Shown here: in pieces, positions 1 through 9,659 of the stretch
Numbering within the stretch: position 1 is the stretch's first letter
Layout of the letters: each line of letters starts with the position of its first letter
Origin: Desulfovibrionaceae bacterium
GTDB taxonomy: Bacteria; Desulfobacterota; Desulfovibrionia; Desulfovibrionales; Desulfovibrionaceae
NCBI GenBank assembly: GCA_015709315.1
Contig: JACCQI010000004.1
Coordinates: 62,001 to 126,000, forward strand
Direction of reading: 5' to 3'
DNA: 64,000 nucleotides
The notes under the pieces: model-generated
Told to the model about the DNA's origin: nothing
What the model saw: only the letters and a program-made list of their open reading frames with translations
Database searches by the model: none
Position numbers and translations under genes: made by a program

Positions 1-249
1 AAACACGATGATGTCCGCGTCCGCGAAATGTTCGGGCCGGTGTTCGCCCGTGACCAGCTCCACCCTGTCCGCCAGCGCGCCGAGGGACGCCGGTGTGACG
101 GACTCGTCGCGGTCCGCCACGCGCACCCGCGCGCCCAGCACGTCCAGAAGCCGGGCGGCGGCCAGGCCGGACTTGCCGGTGCCCACCACCACGGCCTGCT
201 TGCCGTTCAGGATGGCTTGATCGATGAATTTGCGGACGATGCGGTTCAT
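1..249 (-). CDS. murD: UDP-N-acetylmuramoylalanine--D-glutamate ligase, N-terminal part
   Basis: Partial gene: the ATG lies at 247-249 and the frame runs off the left edge after 83 codons. The visible residues form the N-terminal Rossmann-like domain of Mur ligases, with the glycine-rich turn VVVGTGKSGLAAARLL followed by an acidic strand end (RVRVADRDES). MurD adds D-glutamate to UDP-MurNAc-L-alanine in the cytoplasm. It starts 4 bp after the mraY stop and is the last visible gene of the leftward dcw operon, in the usual mraY-murD order. The central ATPase and C-terminal domains lie outside the window. Confidence 0.93.
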   Translation of the reverse strand, partial: MNRIVRKFIDQAILNGKQAVVVGTGKSGLAAARLLDVLGARVRVADRDESVTPASLGALADRVELVTGEHRPEHFADADIIVF

Positions 250-253
250 GGGA

Positions 254-1330
254 TTACCTCAGCTTGAGCGTGGACAGGGCCATGAGCGCCATGAGTATGG
301 AGAGAATCCAGAACCGGACGATGATCTTGGATTCCGGGATACCCTTGAGTTCGAAGTGGTGGTGGAGCGGGGCCATCTTGAAGATGCGCTTGCCCCCGGT
401 GAGCTTGAAGTAGCCCACCTGGAGGATGACCGACAGGGTCTCGAACACGAACACGCCGCCCACGATGGCCAGCAGCAGCTCCTGCTTGGCCAGCACGGCC
501 ACGAAGCCGAGCGCGCCGCCCAGGCCCAGCGACCCCACGTCGCCCATGAATACCTGGGCCGGGTGGGCGTTGAACCACAGGAAGCCCAGCCCCGCGCCGA
601 CCATGGCCCCGCAAAAGATCGTGACCTCGCCGATGCCCTGGATGTTCTGCACCTGGAGATAGTCGGCCATGGTGGCGTGGCCGGATACGTAGATGAAGAT
701 GGCGAAGCAGGCCATGGCCACCACCATGGGGCCGATGGCCAGCCCATCCAGGCCGTCGGTCAGGTTGACCGCGTTGCTGGTGCCCACCATGACCACCAGG
801 GCGAAGGGCAGGTAGAACCAGCCGAGGTCCGGCTGGAAATTCTTGAAGAACGGCACGGACAGTTGGGTGGAGTACGCGGGCTGGTTGATGAGCAGGGCGA
901 TGGCCGCGCCCGCCACCAGGCATTGCAGCCCGAACTTGGCCTTGGCGGTCAGCCCCTCGTTGCGCCGCTTCACCACCTTGATGTAGTCGTCCGCGAACCC
1001 GATGGCCGAGAAGCCGCCGAACACCAGCAGGGTCAGCCAGACATAGACGTTGGCGAGATCCGCCCAGAGCAGGGTGGACCCGGCCACGGCGATGAAGATC
1101 ATGACCCCGCCCATGGTGGGGGTGCCTTCCTTGGCCTGGTGGTGCGGGCCGTCCGCCTGGATGTACTGGCCGCACTTGATGCGCTTGAGCCAGCGGATCA
1201 TGGCCGGGCCGAACAGGATGGAGATGATGAGCGCGGTCAGGAGCGCCCACACCGACCGGAAGGTGATGTAGCGGAAGACGTTGAGGACGCCGACGTCCGT
1301 GCTCAGCGGTACGAGCAGGTTGTAGATCAC
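254..1330 (-). CDS. mraY: Phospho-N-acetylmuramoyl-pentapeptide transferase
   Basis: 358 residues, a normal MraY length, with about ten hydrophobic segments. MraY moves phospho-MurNAc-pentapeptide from UDP onto undecaprenyl phosphate at the inner membrane, giving lipid I. Family marks are visible: the aspartate pair in [16 protein letters not shown], the loop [10 protein letters not shown], and the histidine cluster PLHHHFE near the C-terminus. The start is GTG (1328-1330), which overlaps the murF stop as GTGA, with an AAGGAGG ribosome site six bases upstream inside murF. The overlap points to translational coupling. Confidence 0.97.
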   Translation of the reverse strand: MIYNLLVPLSTDVGVLNVFRYITFRSVWALLTALIISILFGPAMIRWLKRIKCGQYIQADGPHHQAKEGTPTMGGVMIFIAVAGSTLLWADLANVYVWLTLLVFGGFSAIGFADDYIKVVKRRNEGLTAKAKFGLQCLVAGAAIALLINQPAYSTQLSVPFFKNFQPDLGWFYLPFALVVMVGTSNAVNLTDGLDGLAIGPMVVAMACFAIFIYVSGHATMADYLQVQNIQGIGEVTIFCGAMVGAGLGFLWFNAHPAQVFMGDVGSLGLGGALGFVAVLAKQELLLAIVGGVFVFETLSVILQVGYFKLTGGKRIFKMAPLHHHFELKGIPESKIIVRFWILSILMALMALSTLKLR

Positions 1331-2727
1331 TTGGTGCCTCCTTGGGCTCCCGCGTTCAGTTCACGGCAGAGTGCGTTGGCGTACTCTTCCATTTTCAGGG
1401 AGCGCGATCCCTTGACCAGGACCACGCCCCGGTCGATCCCCGTTTCGCGCCATGCTTCGAGAAATTCGCCGGGCGACGCCAGCGGCGTGATTTCGCCGCC
1501 ATAGGCGCGGGCCACATCCCCCATGTGGTCGCCCTTGTAGAACACGGCCGCAGGATTCGCCTCGGCCACGGTCCGGCCCAGCGCCTCGTGGCGCATGACC
1601 GCCTCGCCGCCCAGCTCGCGCATGTCGCCGAGCACCAGGACCAGCGGTCCGCCGTCGGCCATGTTCCGGGCCGTGCGGATGGAGCGGGCCATGGACAGCG
1701 GATTGGCGTTGTAGGTGTCGTCGATGACCGTGACGTCCCCGCCGACCTTGCAGCAGAACCGCTGGGCGTCCACGGCCATGTCCTTGACGCCTTCGGCCAC
1801 GTCGTCGCGGGTCAGCCCCAACTGGCGGGCCACGGCGGCCACGCAGGCCAGGTTTTCGGCGTAGTGCTCGCCGCAAAACGGGGCCGTGATCTCGCCGTCG
1901 CCCTCGGGGGTCTTCAGCCGAAAGCGTCCCCAGCCTTCGGCTTCGGCGCCCCCGAGGAACGAGGCAACATAGGAGGTGTCAGGCTGTTCGGCCTGAAAAT
2001 GGGTGGAAAATCCTATGGGCGCGTCCACGATCTCGCGGGCCGCGTTCCAGAGCAGGGGGTAGTCCCGGCAGACAACGGCCGTGCCCGGCCGCCGCAGGTA
2101 GCGGAGCAGGGTCGTCTTGGCCGAGGCCACTCCCGCCTCGTCGCCCAGCCCTTCCAGATGGCCGGGGCCGACGTTGGTGATCACGGCCAGGTCGGGCGCG
2201 GCCACCGGGGCCAGCGCCTCCATGTCCCCCTTGTGGGAGATGCCCAGCTCCATGATCCAGACTTCCTGCTCGGCGTCGGCCTTGAGCATGGACAGGGGCA
2301 GCCCGATCTGGTTGTTGAGGTTGCGGTAGTTCCTGGCCGTCCGGTACTTGCGGGAAAGCACGGCGTGGAGCATCTCCTTGACCGTGGTCTTGCCCGCCGT
2401 GCCGGTCACGGCGATGAGCTTGGATCCGCACATGTCGCGCCAGCAGGCGGCCAACCGGCCCAGGGCGGACTCGGTGTCGCGGACCATGATCACCGGCGCG
2501 TCCGTCTCGCCGAGCATGCGCGAGGCAATGATGCCCGCCGCGCCGGATTTGGCGGCCTGGGCCGCGAACTCGTGCCCGTCGAAGTTTTCCCCGTTGATGC
2601 ACACGAACAGGTCGCCCGGCTCCACGGTGCGGGAGTCGGTCTTCACCGCGTGGATGCGGATATCCTGATGGCCCTCTTCGGCCACGCCGCCCAGGCAGCG
2701 TTCAACGTCGGCCAGCGTCATGTTCAC
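1327..2727 (-). CDS. murF: UDP-N-acetylmuramoyl-tripeptide--D-alanyl-D-alanine ligase
   Basis: 466 residues. MurF attaches the D-Ala-D-Ala dipeptide to the UDP-MurNAc-tripeptide, completing the cytoplasmic precursor. The ATP-binding loop [13 protein letters not shown] sits near residue 110, followed by the central Mur-ligase region ([11 protein letters not shown]) and a C-terminal domain. The chosen start is GTG at 2727, overlapping the murE stop (GTGA). An in-frame ATG two codons later (2721) is the alternative; the GAGG ribosome site lies 10 bases before the GTG. It sits in the strictly overlapping dcw operon. Confidence 0.96.
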   Translation of the reverse strand: MNMTLADVERCLGGVAEEGHQDIRIHAVKTDSRTVEPGDLFVCINGENFDGHEFAAQAAKSGAAGIIASRMLGETDAPVIMVRDTESALGRLAACWRDMCGSKLIAVTGTAGKTTVKEMLHAVLSRKYRTARNYRNLNNQIGLPLSMLKADAEQEVWIMELGISHKGDMEALAPVAAPDLAVITNVGPGHLEGLGDEAGVASAKTTLLRYLRRPGTAVVCRDYPLLWNAAREIVDAPIGFSTHFQAEQPDTSYVASFLGGAEAEGWGRFRLKTPEGDGEITAPFCGEHYAENLACVAAVARQLGLTRDDVAEGVKDMAVDAQRFCCKVGGDVTVIDDTYNANPLSMARSIRTARNMADGGPLVLVLGDMRELGGEAVMRHEALGRTVAEANPAAVFYKGDHMGDVARAYGGEITPLASPGEFLEAWRETGIDRGVVLVKGSRSLKMEEYANALCRELNAGAQGGTK

Positions 2728-4196
2728 GAGCGGGTTTCCTCGATGCCCCTGAGGGCGGCTTCCTTGTCCGAAAAATGGCGTTTCTTCCTGCCCACTATCT
2801 GGTAGTCCTCATGCCCCTTGCCCGCGATGAGCAGGGCGTCGCCGGGATTCATCTCGGCAATGGCCATGGTGATGGCCGTCTGCCGGTCCACGTGCTCCAT
2901 GACGCGGGCGGCCCCGGCCAGTCCGGGCCGGGCGTCGTCCATGATGGCGGCCGGGTCCTCGGTGCGCGGGTTGTCCGAGGTGAGCACGGCCACGTCGGCG
3001 TACCGGGCCACGGCCTCGGCCATGAGCGGGCGCTTGGTCCGGTCGCGGTCGCCGCCGCAGCCGAACACGGTTATCAACCGGTCGAAATCCAGTTCCTTGA
3101 GATTCTTCTGCACGTTTTCCAGGGCGTCCGGGGTGTGGGCGTAGTCCACGAAGATGTCGAGCCCCGCGTCGTTGACGACCCGCTCCAGGCGGCCGGGAAC
3201 GCCGGGGAAGTCGGCCAGACTCCGCATGTCGCGGCAGTTCAGGCCCAGTTGCAGGCCCACGGCCTGGGCGGCCAGCAGGTTCATGGCGTTGTACGCGCCC
3301 ACCAGCGGGGAGCGGACCACCCAGCTCTTGCCCTTGTAGGCGGTCTCCAGCTCGATGCCCTGGCCGGTCATGGACAGGATGCGTCCCCGGACCAGGGACT
3401 TTTTGCCCATTTCCCGTTCCATCAGGGAGGCGTCGCCGAGGCCGTAGCCCACGGCGTCCTCGCACTCCCTGAGCAGGCGGCGGCCCCAGGGGTCGTCGAA
3501 GTTGAGGACGTTGGCCTTGCGCGGCAGGGGATAATCCAGGAAAAGCATGGACTTGGCCCGGAAGTAGTCCTCCATGGTCCGGTGGTAGTCGAGATGGTCC
3601 TGGGTCAGGTTGGTGAAGACCCCGGCGTGGAAGTCCAGCCCGGCCACGCGGTATTGGTCCAGAGCGTGCGAGGAGACCTCCATGACGGCCACGTCCACGT
3701 CCGCCTTCTTCATGTTGAAGAGCAGCTCGTGGAGCATCCAGCAGTCCGGGGTGGTCAGGGGCGCGTCCATTTCGAAGCCGGGCCAGCGGTAGGTGATGGT
3801 GCCGAGCACGCCGACCTTGAGTCCGGCGGAGGCCAGCAGGTGCTCGATGACGTAGGCGGTGGTCGTCTTGCCGTTGGTGCCGGTGATGCCCACCAGCTTG
3901 ATGTCGCGCTGCTCCACGCCGAAGAAGGCGCGGGCCAGCTCGCCCAGGGCGGCGGCGGTGTTGGGAACGTACACGGCGGCGGCCTTTGCCTCGACCACCG
4001 GGCCGACCAGGTCGCGCGCGGATTCCGGGGCCACCACGTAGGCTGCGCCGTTGTCCAGGGCGGCCGGGATGTAGTCGATGCCGCGCACGGCCGTGCCGGG
4101 CATGGCCACGAAGCATTCGCCCTCCTGGACCTTGCGCGAGTCCGTGCGGACCATGAGGCCCTTTGCCGCTTTTTTCAGTAGGCTGGAAAATTCCAT
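2724..4196 (-). CDS. murE: UDP-MurNAc-tripeptide synthetase (meso-diaminopimelate type)
   Basis: About 490 residues. MurE adds the third stem-peptide residue to UDP-MurNAc-L-Ala-D-Glu. The ATP loop GITGTNGKTTTAYVIEHL is clear, and the motif DNPRTEDP matches the DNPR signature of enzymes that use meso-diaminopimelate, as expected for a Gram-negative cell. The frame stays open upstream to 4250, but ATG 4196 is preferred: it gives the usual N-terminus (MEFSSLLKKA) and has a purine-rich AAGGAAGAAGAGG stretch ending 11 bases before it. It starts 28 bp after the ftsI stop. Confidence 0.96.
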   Translation of the reverse strand: MEFSSLLKKAAKGLMVRTDSRKVQEGECFVAMPGTAVRGIDYIPAALDNGAAYVVAPESARDLVGPVVEAKAAAVYVPNTAAALGELARAFFGVEQRDIKLVGITGTNGKTTTAYVIEHLLASAGLKVGVLGTITYRWPGFEMDAPLTTPDCWMLHELLFNMKKADVDVAVMEVSSHALDQYRVAGLDFHAGVFTNLTQDHLDYHRTMEDYFRAKSMLFLDYPLPRKANVLNFDDPWGRRLLRECEDAVGYGLGDASLMEREMGKKSLVRGRILSMTGQGIELETAYKGKSWVVRSPLVGAYNAMNLLAAQAVGLQLGLNCRDMRSLADFPGVPGRLERVVNDAGLDIFVDYAHTPDALENVQKNLKELDFDRLITVFGCGGDRDRTKRPLMAEAVARYADVAVLTSDNPRTEDPAAIMDDARPGLAGAARVMEHVDRQTAITMAIAEMNPGDALLIAGKGHEDYQIVGRKKRHFSDKEAALRGIEETRS

Positions 4197-4224
4197 TGTG
4201 CCGATTACCTCTTCTTCCTTGCCG

Positions 4225-6189
4225 CTATGAGAGCCAGAGAACAAAAACATGTTCCGTTCCCTCCTTGGTTTGGCCGCCCGGCCATGGCTGCCCCGCCGCG
4301 GGCTCCTGGCGGTCGACCGTCATTCCCTGTCCCTTGAGGACCGGGACGATTCCCATTTTGGTCAGTGTTTCCAAGGCACGGCGCACCGTCATTCCCTGGA
4401 TGTCGGGCACGGCGTCGCCGGAAACCGTGCGTGTTCTGGGCGCGTCCACCGTCTTGTTCAGCGGCTCGGCGTCCCGGATGGCCTCGGGCGCGTCGCCGTC
4501 CGCGGCGGCGTGCAGGGTCTCGGACAGCTTGCCGTGGTAGGCCAGCGTCCGCACCGTGATGTCGCGGCAGACCGGGGCCGCGACCATGGACCCGTAATTG
4601 GACTTTTGCGGTTCGTCGATCATGGTGATGACCAGCAGTTCCGGCTCGTCCGCCGGGACCAGGGCCACGAAGGAGGAAAGATACTGGTCGCTGTACCCGC
4701 CCTGGGGCGAAGCCTTCTGGGCGGTTCCGGTCTTGCCCGCCATGGTGATGCCCTCGATGCGGGCGCTGCGGCCCGTGCCGTCCTCGTGGACCACTTCCTT
4801 CATCATATTGAGGACCTTGGCCGTGGTCTCCGGGCTGAAGACCTGGATGGAGGCGTTTTTGCGCTCGGAGCGGGGTTCCCGGACCAGGTTCAGCGGCTTG
4901 GTTGCGCCGTGGTTGGCCAGGCAGAGAAACGCCTGGCCCATCTGCACGGCCGTGGCGCCGATGCCCTGGCCGAAGCTGATGGCCGCCAAATCCACCGAGG
5001 TCCACCGGTCGGCCGGGCGCATGATGCCGGACGCCTCGCCGGGCAGGATGATGCCGGTCCGCCGGCCGAAGCCGAGCTTGGACAGGTAGCCGTGGTAGAC
5101 CTCCGCGCCCATGGCCGAGCCGATTTTGGCCGAGCCGATGTTGGAGGAGTAGCGGAGCACCTTGTGGGCGGGCAGCCACTTTTTCGGATGGGTGTCGTGG
5201 ATGGTCCTGCGGGCCACGCGCCAGCGTCCGTTCTCACAGTCTATGAGGGTGTCCGGCTCGATGACGCCTTCTTCCAGGGCGGCGGCGAACAGGAGGGGCT
5301 TCATGGTGGAGCCCGGCTCGTAGATGTCGGTGATGGCCCGCAGCCGCCGTATGGACGGCGAGGAATTGCGGACCGTGTTGGGGTTGAAGAACGGCTGGTT
5401 GGCCATGGCCAGGATGTCGCCGGACTTCACGTCCACCACCAGGACGATGCCCGCCCGGGCCTCGTACTTGGCGATGGACCGGGCCAGGGCCTGTTCGGCG
5501 GCGTGCTGGATGTGGGTGTCGATGGTAAGCCGCACGTCCCGGCCGTTGATGTCCACCTCGCGGCCGTCGGCGTCCAGGTAGAAGCGGCGGCCCTTGCGGT
5601 CGCGCTGGACCACGAACTTGGCCTTGCCGGGCTTGAGCCGGTCCTCGAACACGCGCTCGATGCCTTCGCGCCCCTTGCCGTCGATGTCCGTGAAGCCGAG
5701 GATCTGTCCGGCTAGGTGCCCGTTGGGGTAGATGCGGGAAAATTCACTGAGCAGATGGACGCCGGCCAGACCGGAGCGTTCCAGGCTGATGGCCTCGCGG
5801 TCCGTTATCTGCCGCTTGATCCAGACGAAGCGCTTGGACGAGGCGAGTTTGTTCCTGACGGACGCGGCGCGCAGGCCGAGGGTCTTGGCCAGCACGGCCG
5901 CCGCGTGGTCGGGGTGGGCGACTTCATAGGGATAGGCACAGACGGACTTGGCCTCCACCGAGGTGGCGAGCATCTCTCCGTTGCGGTCGAAGATGCGGCC
6001 GCGCTCGCCGTACTCGTACTCGGCGGCGTGCCCCTGGCGCGCGGCCCGGTCGGCTAGGGCATCGCCCTCGTAGAGCTGAACCCATGCTGTGCGGACCCAA
6101 AGGGCCGCGAGCGCGATGGCGAACAGGGCCGTGACGAACCCTATCTTGATCCCGCTGCGATCCTTGCGCCCATTTTTTCCACTCGTCAT
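4225..6189 (-). CDS. ftsI: Septal peptidoglycan transpeptidase (PBP3/FtsI family) with C-terminal PASTA domain
   Basis: About 654 residues. It cross-links peptidoglycan at the division septum, anchored by one N-terminal membrane helix (near residues 15-35) with the rest periplasmic. A PBP dimer domain comes first, then the transpeptidase with all three active-site motifs: STMKP (nucleophile Ser), YSSN and KTGT. The last ~60 residues form a PASTA-like repeat (VPDIQGMTVRRALETLTKMG), which is absent from E. coli FtsI but common in other bacteria. ATG 6189 is used rather than an upstream in-frame TTG at 6207. A GGGAG lies four bases before it. Confidence 0.95.
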   Translation of the reverse strand: MTSGKNGRKDRSGIKIGFVTALFAIALAALWVRTAWVQLYEGDALADRAARQGHAAEYEYGERGRIFDRNGEMLATSVEAKSVCAYPYEVAHPDHAAAVLAKTLGLRAASVRNKLASSKRFVWIKRQITDREAISLERSGLAGVHLLSEFSRIYPNGHLAGQILGFTDIDGKGREGIERVFEDRLKPGKAKFVVQRDRKGRRFYLDADGREVDINGRDVRLTIDTHIQHAAEQALARSIAKYEARAGIVLVVDVKSGDILAMANQPFFNPNTVRNSSPSIRRLRAITDIYEPGSTMKPLLFAAALEEGVIEPDTLIDCENGRWRVARRTIHDTHPKKWLPAHKVLRYSSNIGSAKIGSAMGAEVYHGYLSKLGFGRRTGIILPGEASGIMRPADRWTSVDLAAISFGQGIGATAVQMGQAFLCLANHGATKPLNLVREPRSERKNASIQVFSPETTAKVLNMMKEVVHEDGTGRSARIEGITMAGKTGTAQKASPQGGYSDQYLSSFVALVPADEPELLVITMIDEPQKSNYGSMVAAPVCRDITVRTLAYHGKLSETLHAAADGDAPEAIRDAEPLNKTVDAPRTRTVSGDAVPDIQGMTVRRALETLTKMGIVPVLKGQGMTVDRQEPAAGQPWPGGQTKEGTEHVFVLWLS

Positions 6190-6232
6190 CTGACTCCCAC
6201 TATCCAAAGGCGCGTTTATGATGAAACGCGCG

Positions 6233-6511
6233 TCAGTCGGCTATTCGCCTGATCTGTCCAGGCGCAGCCACCCCCAGGCCGAGTCGGCCCGCGAGTTTCT
6301 TCAGCTCGTATGGCGAAACCAGGTTGTTCCTCTCAACCGTCAGTTTCTCTGCCAGATCCTCTTTCTGGCGAAGGCTTTTCTCCATCTTCCGCAGGTCGTA
6401 GGCCATGTCCATGCGTTCGATGTTCAGCCAGACCGCTCCCAAACCGAGGGACAGCGCCATGCCCAGCAGGCAGAGCACCATCCAGAGGAGCGTTTTGTCG
6501 GTCTTGCTCAT
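6233..6511 (-). CDS. ftsL: Cell division protein FtsL-like (small bitopic membrane protein)
   Basis: 92 residues: a short cytoplasmic tail, one membrane helix (LLWMVLCLLGMALSLGLGAV) and a coiled-coil-like periplasmic stretch rich in Lys, Glu and Leu. Sequence conservation in FtsL is always weak; the call rests on this architecture and on position between rsmH and ftsI, which is where ftsL lies in dcw clusters. FtsL works with FtsB and FtsQ to activate FtsWI. ATG 6511 overlaps the rsmH stop by four bases. The frame is open further upstream, but only over rsmH. Confidence 0.85.
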   Translation of the reverse strand: MSKTDKTLLWMVLCLLGMALSLGLGAVWLNIERMDMAYDLRKMEKSLRQKEDLAEKLTVERNNLVSPYELKKLAGRLGLGVAAPGQIRRIAD

Positions 6512-7488
6512 GCGTCTTCTCCGTCGGGGGCGAGCCGTTCCGCCACGCGGAGCTTGGCGCTCCGGGCGCGGGGGTTCGCGTCCCTTTCGGTTTCCGAGGC
6601 GGTCATCGGTTTCTTGGTCAGCACTTTCATCTCGGGTCTGCCGCCGCAGGTGCAGTGGAGTTGATGCGGGGGGCATTTGCACCCTTTGGCGGCATCCCGA
6701 AATGCGTGCTTCACGGCCCTGTCCTCCAGGGAGTGAAACGAAATGATGGCCAGCCTGGCGCCCGGCTTCAGGCGTCCGACTATGGTTTTAAGGTAACGTT
6801 CAAGTTCCTCTGCTTCCCTGTTGACTGCCATTCGCAGTCCCTGGAAGGTACGGGTCGCCGGATGATTGCGGGCTGTGTGCCGCATCTTGGGCGGGTAGGC
6901 CAACCTCACTATCTCGGCCAGTTGGAGGGTCCTCGTGATCCGCTCCTTTTCCCGTGCCTTCAAAATTGCCGACGCGATTTTCCCGGCCAGGGGGTCTTCC
7001 CCGTAGGCCCTGATGATCCGCGCCAGATCACCATGCTTCAGCGTATTGACCAGTTCCTCCGCCGACTGTGCGGCGTCCTCGCCCATACGCATGTCCAGCG
7101 GTCCGTCGTGGACGAAGCTGAATCCCCGTTCGGCCACGTCGAGCTGCATCGACGAGACGCCGAGGTCCAGGACCGCGCCGTCCACCGTGTCCCAGCCGAG
7201 TTCGTCCAGGGCCTCCTCAAACCGGGAAAAGGGCAGGTGGAACAGGTGAACGCTGTCCGCGAATTCCACCAGGCGCTTTTGTGCCAGCGCCAATGCCTCC
7301 TGGTCCCGGTCAAGCCCTGCGAGCTCGGCCTTGCCGCCTGCCGCCCGAAGGATCGCCAGGCTGTGGCCGCCCATGCCCAGGGTGCCGTCCAGATAACGGC
7401 CTCCCGGTTCGGGGCGCAGCCACTCAACCACTTCGTGTAAAAGAACCGTCGTGTGCAGCGAGGCGGGGTCGACCATCTCCGGCTTCAT
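6508..7488 (-). CDS. rsmH: 16S rRNA (cytosine(1402)-N(4))-methyltransferase
   Basis: 326 residues, standard for RsmH (MraW). It methylates N4 of C1402 in the decoding centre of 16S rRNA using S-adenosylmethionine. Visible marks are the SAM-binding loop YLDGTLGMGGHS, the early TTVLLHEVVEWL segment and the late motif IISFHSLEDRAVKHAFRD. The start overlaps the mraZ stop (ATGA) and the stop overlaps the ftsL start, so the three genes are translated as a coupled string. Confidence 0.97.
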   Translation of the reverse strand: MKPEMVDPASLHTTVLLHEVVEWLRPEPGGRYLDGTLGMGGHSLAILRAAGGKAELAGLDRDQEALALAQKRLVEFADSVHLFHLPFSRFEEALDELGWDTVDGAVLDLGVSSMQLDVAERGFSFVHDGPLDMRMGEDAAQSAEELVNTLKHGDLARIIRAYGEDPLAGKIASAILKAREKERITRTLQLAEIVRLAYPPKMRHTARNHPATRTFQGLRMAVNREAEELERYLKTIVGRLKPGARLAIISFHSLEDRAVKHAFRDAAKGCKCPPHQLHCTCGGRPEMKVLTKKPMTASETERDANPRARSAKLRVAERLAPDGEDA

Positions 7489-7934
7489 CAGAAGGGCAGG
7501 GAGACGTTGTTTTCCGCCAGTTCGGAGGACACGTCGTAGTCCTCGTCAAGCAGTCGCTCGAAGGCTTCCGCGGACCAGATCTCGAACCGTTTGCCCGCGC
7601 CCACCACGACCACCTCGCCGTCCAGCCTGCCGGACTTGCGCAGGTGCGCGGGAATGGCTATGCGTCCCTGCTTGCCCACGAGCGTTTCCGTGTAGCCGGA
7701 GTTGAACAGGCGGATGGTGTTCTGGAGCGCGCGGCTGGGGGTCTTGACCTTCTCCAGCTCGGCTTCGAGGCGGGTCCACTGTTCCGGGGTGATGCCGATG
7801 ACGTGCTTGTCGTAGATGGTCAGCACGATGACCGCGTCCGGCAGACCGGATCGGATCATGTCCCGGAACTCGGGCGGCAGAATGAGCCGACCCTTGTCGT
7901 CCAGGCTTCTGTGTGCGTGACCTCTAAACTTCAT
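7488..7934 (-). CDS. mraZ: Transcriptional regulator MraZ
   Basis: 148 residues made of two SpoVT-AbrB-like repeats, each with the MraZ signature: DDKGRLILPPEFRD near the N-terminus and GKQGRIAIPAHLR in the second half. MraZ forms a ring that binds direct repeats in its own promoter and controls the dcw operon. This is the first gene of the cluster here, and a matching repeat array lies just upstream at 7959-8004. The ATG at 7932-7934 follows a GGGGG-rich stretch. Confidence 0.97.
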   Translation of the reverse strand: MKFRGHAHRSLDDKGRLILPPEFRDMIRSGLPDAVIVLTIYDKHVIGITPEQWTRLEAELEKVKTPSRALQNTIRLFNSGYTETLVGKQGRIAIPAHLRKSGRLDGEVVVVGAGKRFEIWSAEAFERLLDEDYDVSSELAENNVSLPF

Positions 7935-7958
7935 TTTTCCCCCGGAGCAATCGCTCGC

Positions 7959-8004
7959 CCCACTTCTTTACACCATTATTACACTAAATTCCACTTCTTC
8001 CCAC
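7959..8004 (-). promoter_or_regulatory. Candidate MraZ operator: five GTG-type direct repeats
   Basis: On the minus strand five pentamers follow each other in helical register: GTGGG (8004-8000), GTGGA (7994-7990), GTGTA (7984-7980), GTGTA (7973-7969) and GTGGG (7963-7959). Steps are 10, 10, 11 and 10 bp, with five- or six-base spacers. MraZ of other bacteria is known to bind TGGG-type direct repeats with 5-nt spacers upstream of its own gene, so autoregulation is the simplest reading. The array ends 25 bp before the mraZ start and would overlap or follow the promoter. Confidence 0.8.
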
Positions 8005-8005
8005 G

Positions 8006-8032
8006 TGTGTATGAAAATCAAGGGAAAGTCAA
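8006..8032 (-). promoter_or_regulatory. Candidate promoter of the dcw operon
   Basis: Reading leftward, a good -35 box TTGACT (8032-8027) is followed after 15 bp by a -10-like TACACA (8011-8006). The spacer is short and the -10 imperfect, so this is tentative. The -10 abuts the first MraZ repeat, so bound MraZ would block the polymerase. Confidence 0.45.
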
Positions 8033-8113
8033 CCGTCTAGCTGAAATAGATGGAGATAAAGAAATGGGGATTCATTGATTTTTTTCGGGGGTACGCCTAG
8101 ACTTGCCCTGCAT

Positions 8114-8130
8114 ATCCATATAGTATGGAT
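8114..8130. promoter_or_regulatory. Inverted repeat upstream of pyk
   Basis: ATCCATA (8114-8120), a three-base spacer and TATGGAT (8124-8130) form a perfect 7-bp dyad in the AT-rich region between the divergent mraZ and pyk genes, about 90 bp before pyk. It could be an operator; no regulator can be named from the sequence. Confidence 0.35.
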
Positions 8131-8216
8131 TAAAAAATACAGTAAATACAATATGTAAGATAAACAGGCCGCTGACCGGGACCCAAGGCGCGTCCGGGCG
8201 GCGGCAGGGAGTAGCC

Positions 8217-9659
8217 ATGGACAGGCATATCAAGATCATCGCCACGCTGGGGCCCGCCACCGAGTCGTACGAGGCGGTCAGGGAGCTGGTGGAGTCCGGG
8301 GCCAAGATATTTCGGCTCAATTTTTCCCACGGGGGACGGGAGTTCTTCGCCAAGATGGTGGACATCATCCGCAGGCTGGAGAGCGAAACGGGCCTGACCC
8401 TGACCGTGCTCCAGGACCTGTCCGGCCCCAAGATCCGCACCTGCGACGTGGGCCTTCCCTCCTTTGAGGTGAGCAAGGGCGAGGAGGTGCTGCTCGGCAC
8501 CTCGGACCAGTTCGCCAAGGTCGAGGAGCCGTTCATCTGCCTGGACATTCCGGAGATGTTCGAGGGCGTGAAGGTGGGCGATCCCGTGGCCCTGGGCGAC
8601 GGCGTCATCCGGTTCAAGGTGGTGGCCATCGAGGAAGAGCGCCTGATCCGGCTGGAGGCCACCAACTCGGGCATCTGCCCGCCGCGCAAGGGCATCACCT
8701 TTCCCGGCATGACCACGCCCCTGGCCCCGCTGACCGACAAGGACAAGGCGGATCTGGCCATCGGCATGGAGCTGGGCGTGGACGTGGTGGCCATGAGCTT
8801 TGTCCAGAAGCCCGAGGATATCTGCAACCTGCGCGCGGAGATGATCCAGTACGGGCGGAGAGTGCCCATCATCGCCAAGCTGGAGCGCACCGCCGCCCTG
8901 GACAGGCTGGACGAGATCCTGAACGAGGCGGACGGCATCATGGTGGCGCGCGGCGACCTGGGCCTGGAACTCGATCTGGCCGAGCTGCCCGTGGCCCAGA
9001 AGCGGATCATCAACGCCTGCAACGACGCGGGCAAGCCGGTCATCGTGGCCACCCAGATGCTGCTCTCCATGGTCAACTCGCCCATGGCCACCCGGGCCGA
9101 GACCACGGATGTGGCCAACGCCATCCTGGACGGCGCGGACTGCGTCATGCTGTCCGAGGAGACCGCCGTGGGCCGCTATCCGGGTGAGGCCGTCCGGTTC
9201 ATGCGGAAGATCGCCTACGAGATCGAAGCCTACATGTTCGAGCCGGGCCGGGACGAGATCGACCGGGGCGGGGAAAAGGACAACCCCTCCACCTTCCTGG
9301 CCTATGCCGCGGCCATGCTGGCGGGCAAGACCAATGCCAAGGCCATCGTCTGCCACTCCACGTCCGGGGCCACCACCCGGCTGCTGTCGTCCTGCCGTCC
9401 GCGCCAGTCCGTGTACGCCCTGTCCACGGACCACACGGTGCGCCATTTCACCAATCTTTCCTGGGGCGTGATCCCGGCCGAGCCGCTGGACGTCATCGAC
9501 GATCACCAGGAGCGGGCCGAGGTGTTCGTCCGCCAGTCCTCCGACTTCGTGGAAGGGGACATCGTCATCGTCACTGCCGGGCAGCCGGAAAAGGGCAAGT
9601 CCGTGACCCAGACCAACGTGGTCAAGCTGTATGAAAAACTGAGCAAAGAAGCGAGCTGA
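8217..9659 (+). CDS. pyk: Pyruvate kinase
   Basis: 480 residues, a normal length. It converts phosphoenolpyruvate and ADP to pyruvate and ATP in the last step of glycolysis. The N-terminus KIIATLGPAT, the substrate motif RLNFSHG, the signature GIMVARGDLGLELDLAELP, and the following TQMLLSM helix are all present, with a C-terminal domain (AKAIVCHSTSGATTRLL) that in relatives binds allosteric sugar phosphates. ATG 8217 is preceded by AGGGAG. The stop overlaps the start of the next gene (TGATG), implying that the two are expressed together. Confidence 0.97.
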   Translation: MDRHIKIIATLGPATESYEAVRELVESGAKIFRLNFSHGGREFFAKMVDIIRRLESETGLTLTVLQDLSGPKIRTCDVGLPSFEVSKGEEVLLGTSDQFAKVEEPFICLDIPEMFEGVKVGDPVALGDGVIRFKVVAIEEERLIRLEATNSGICPPRKGITFPGMTTPLAPLTDKDKADLAIGMELGVDVVAMSFVQKPEDICNLRAEMIQYGRRVPIIAKLERTAALDRLDEILNEADGIMVARGDLGLELDLAELPVAQKRIINACNDAGKPVIVATQMLLSMVNSPMATRAETTDVANAILDGADCVMLSEETAVGRYPGEAVRFMRKIAYEIEAYMFEPGRDEIDRGGEKDNPSTFLAYAAAMLAGKTNAKAIVCHSTSGATTRLLSSCRPRQSVYALSTDHTVRHFTNLSWGVIPAEPLDVIDDHQERAEVFVRQSSDFVEGDIVIVTAGQPEKGKSVTQTNVVKLYEKLSKEAS

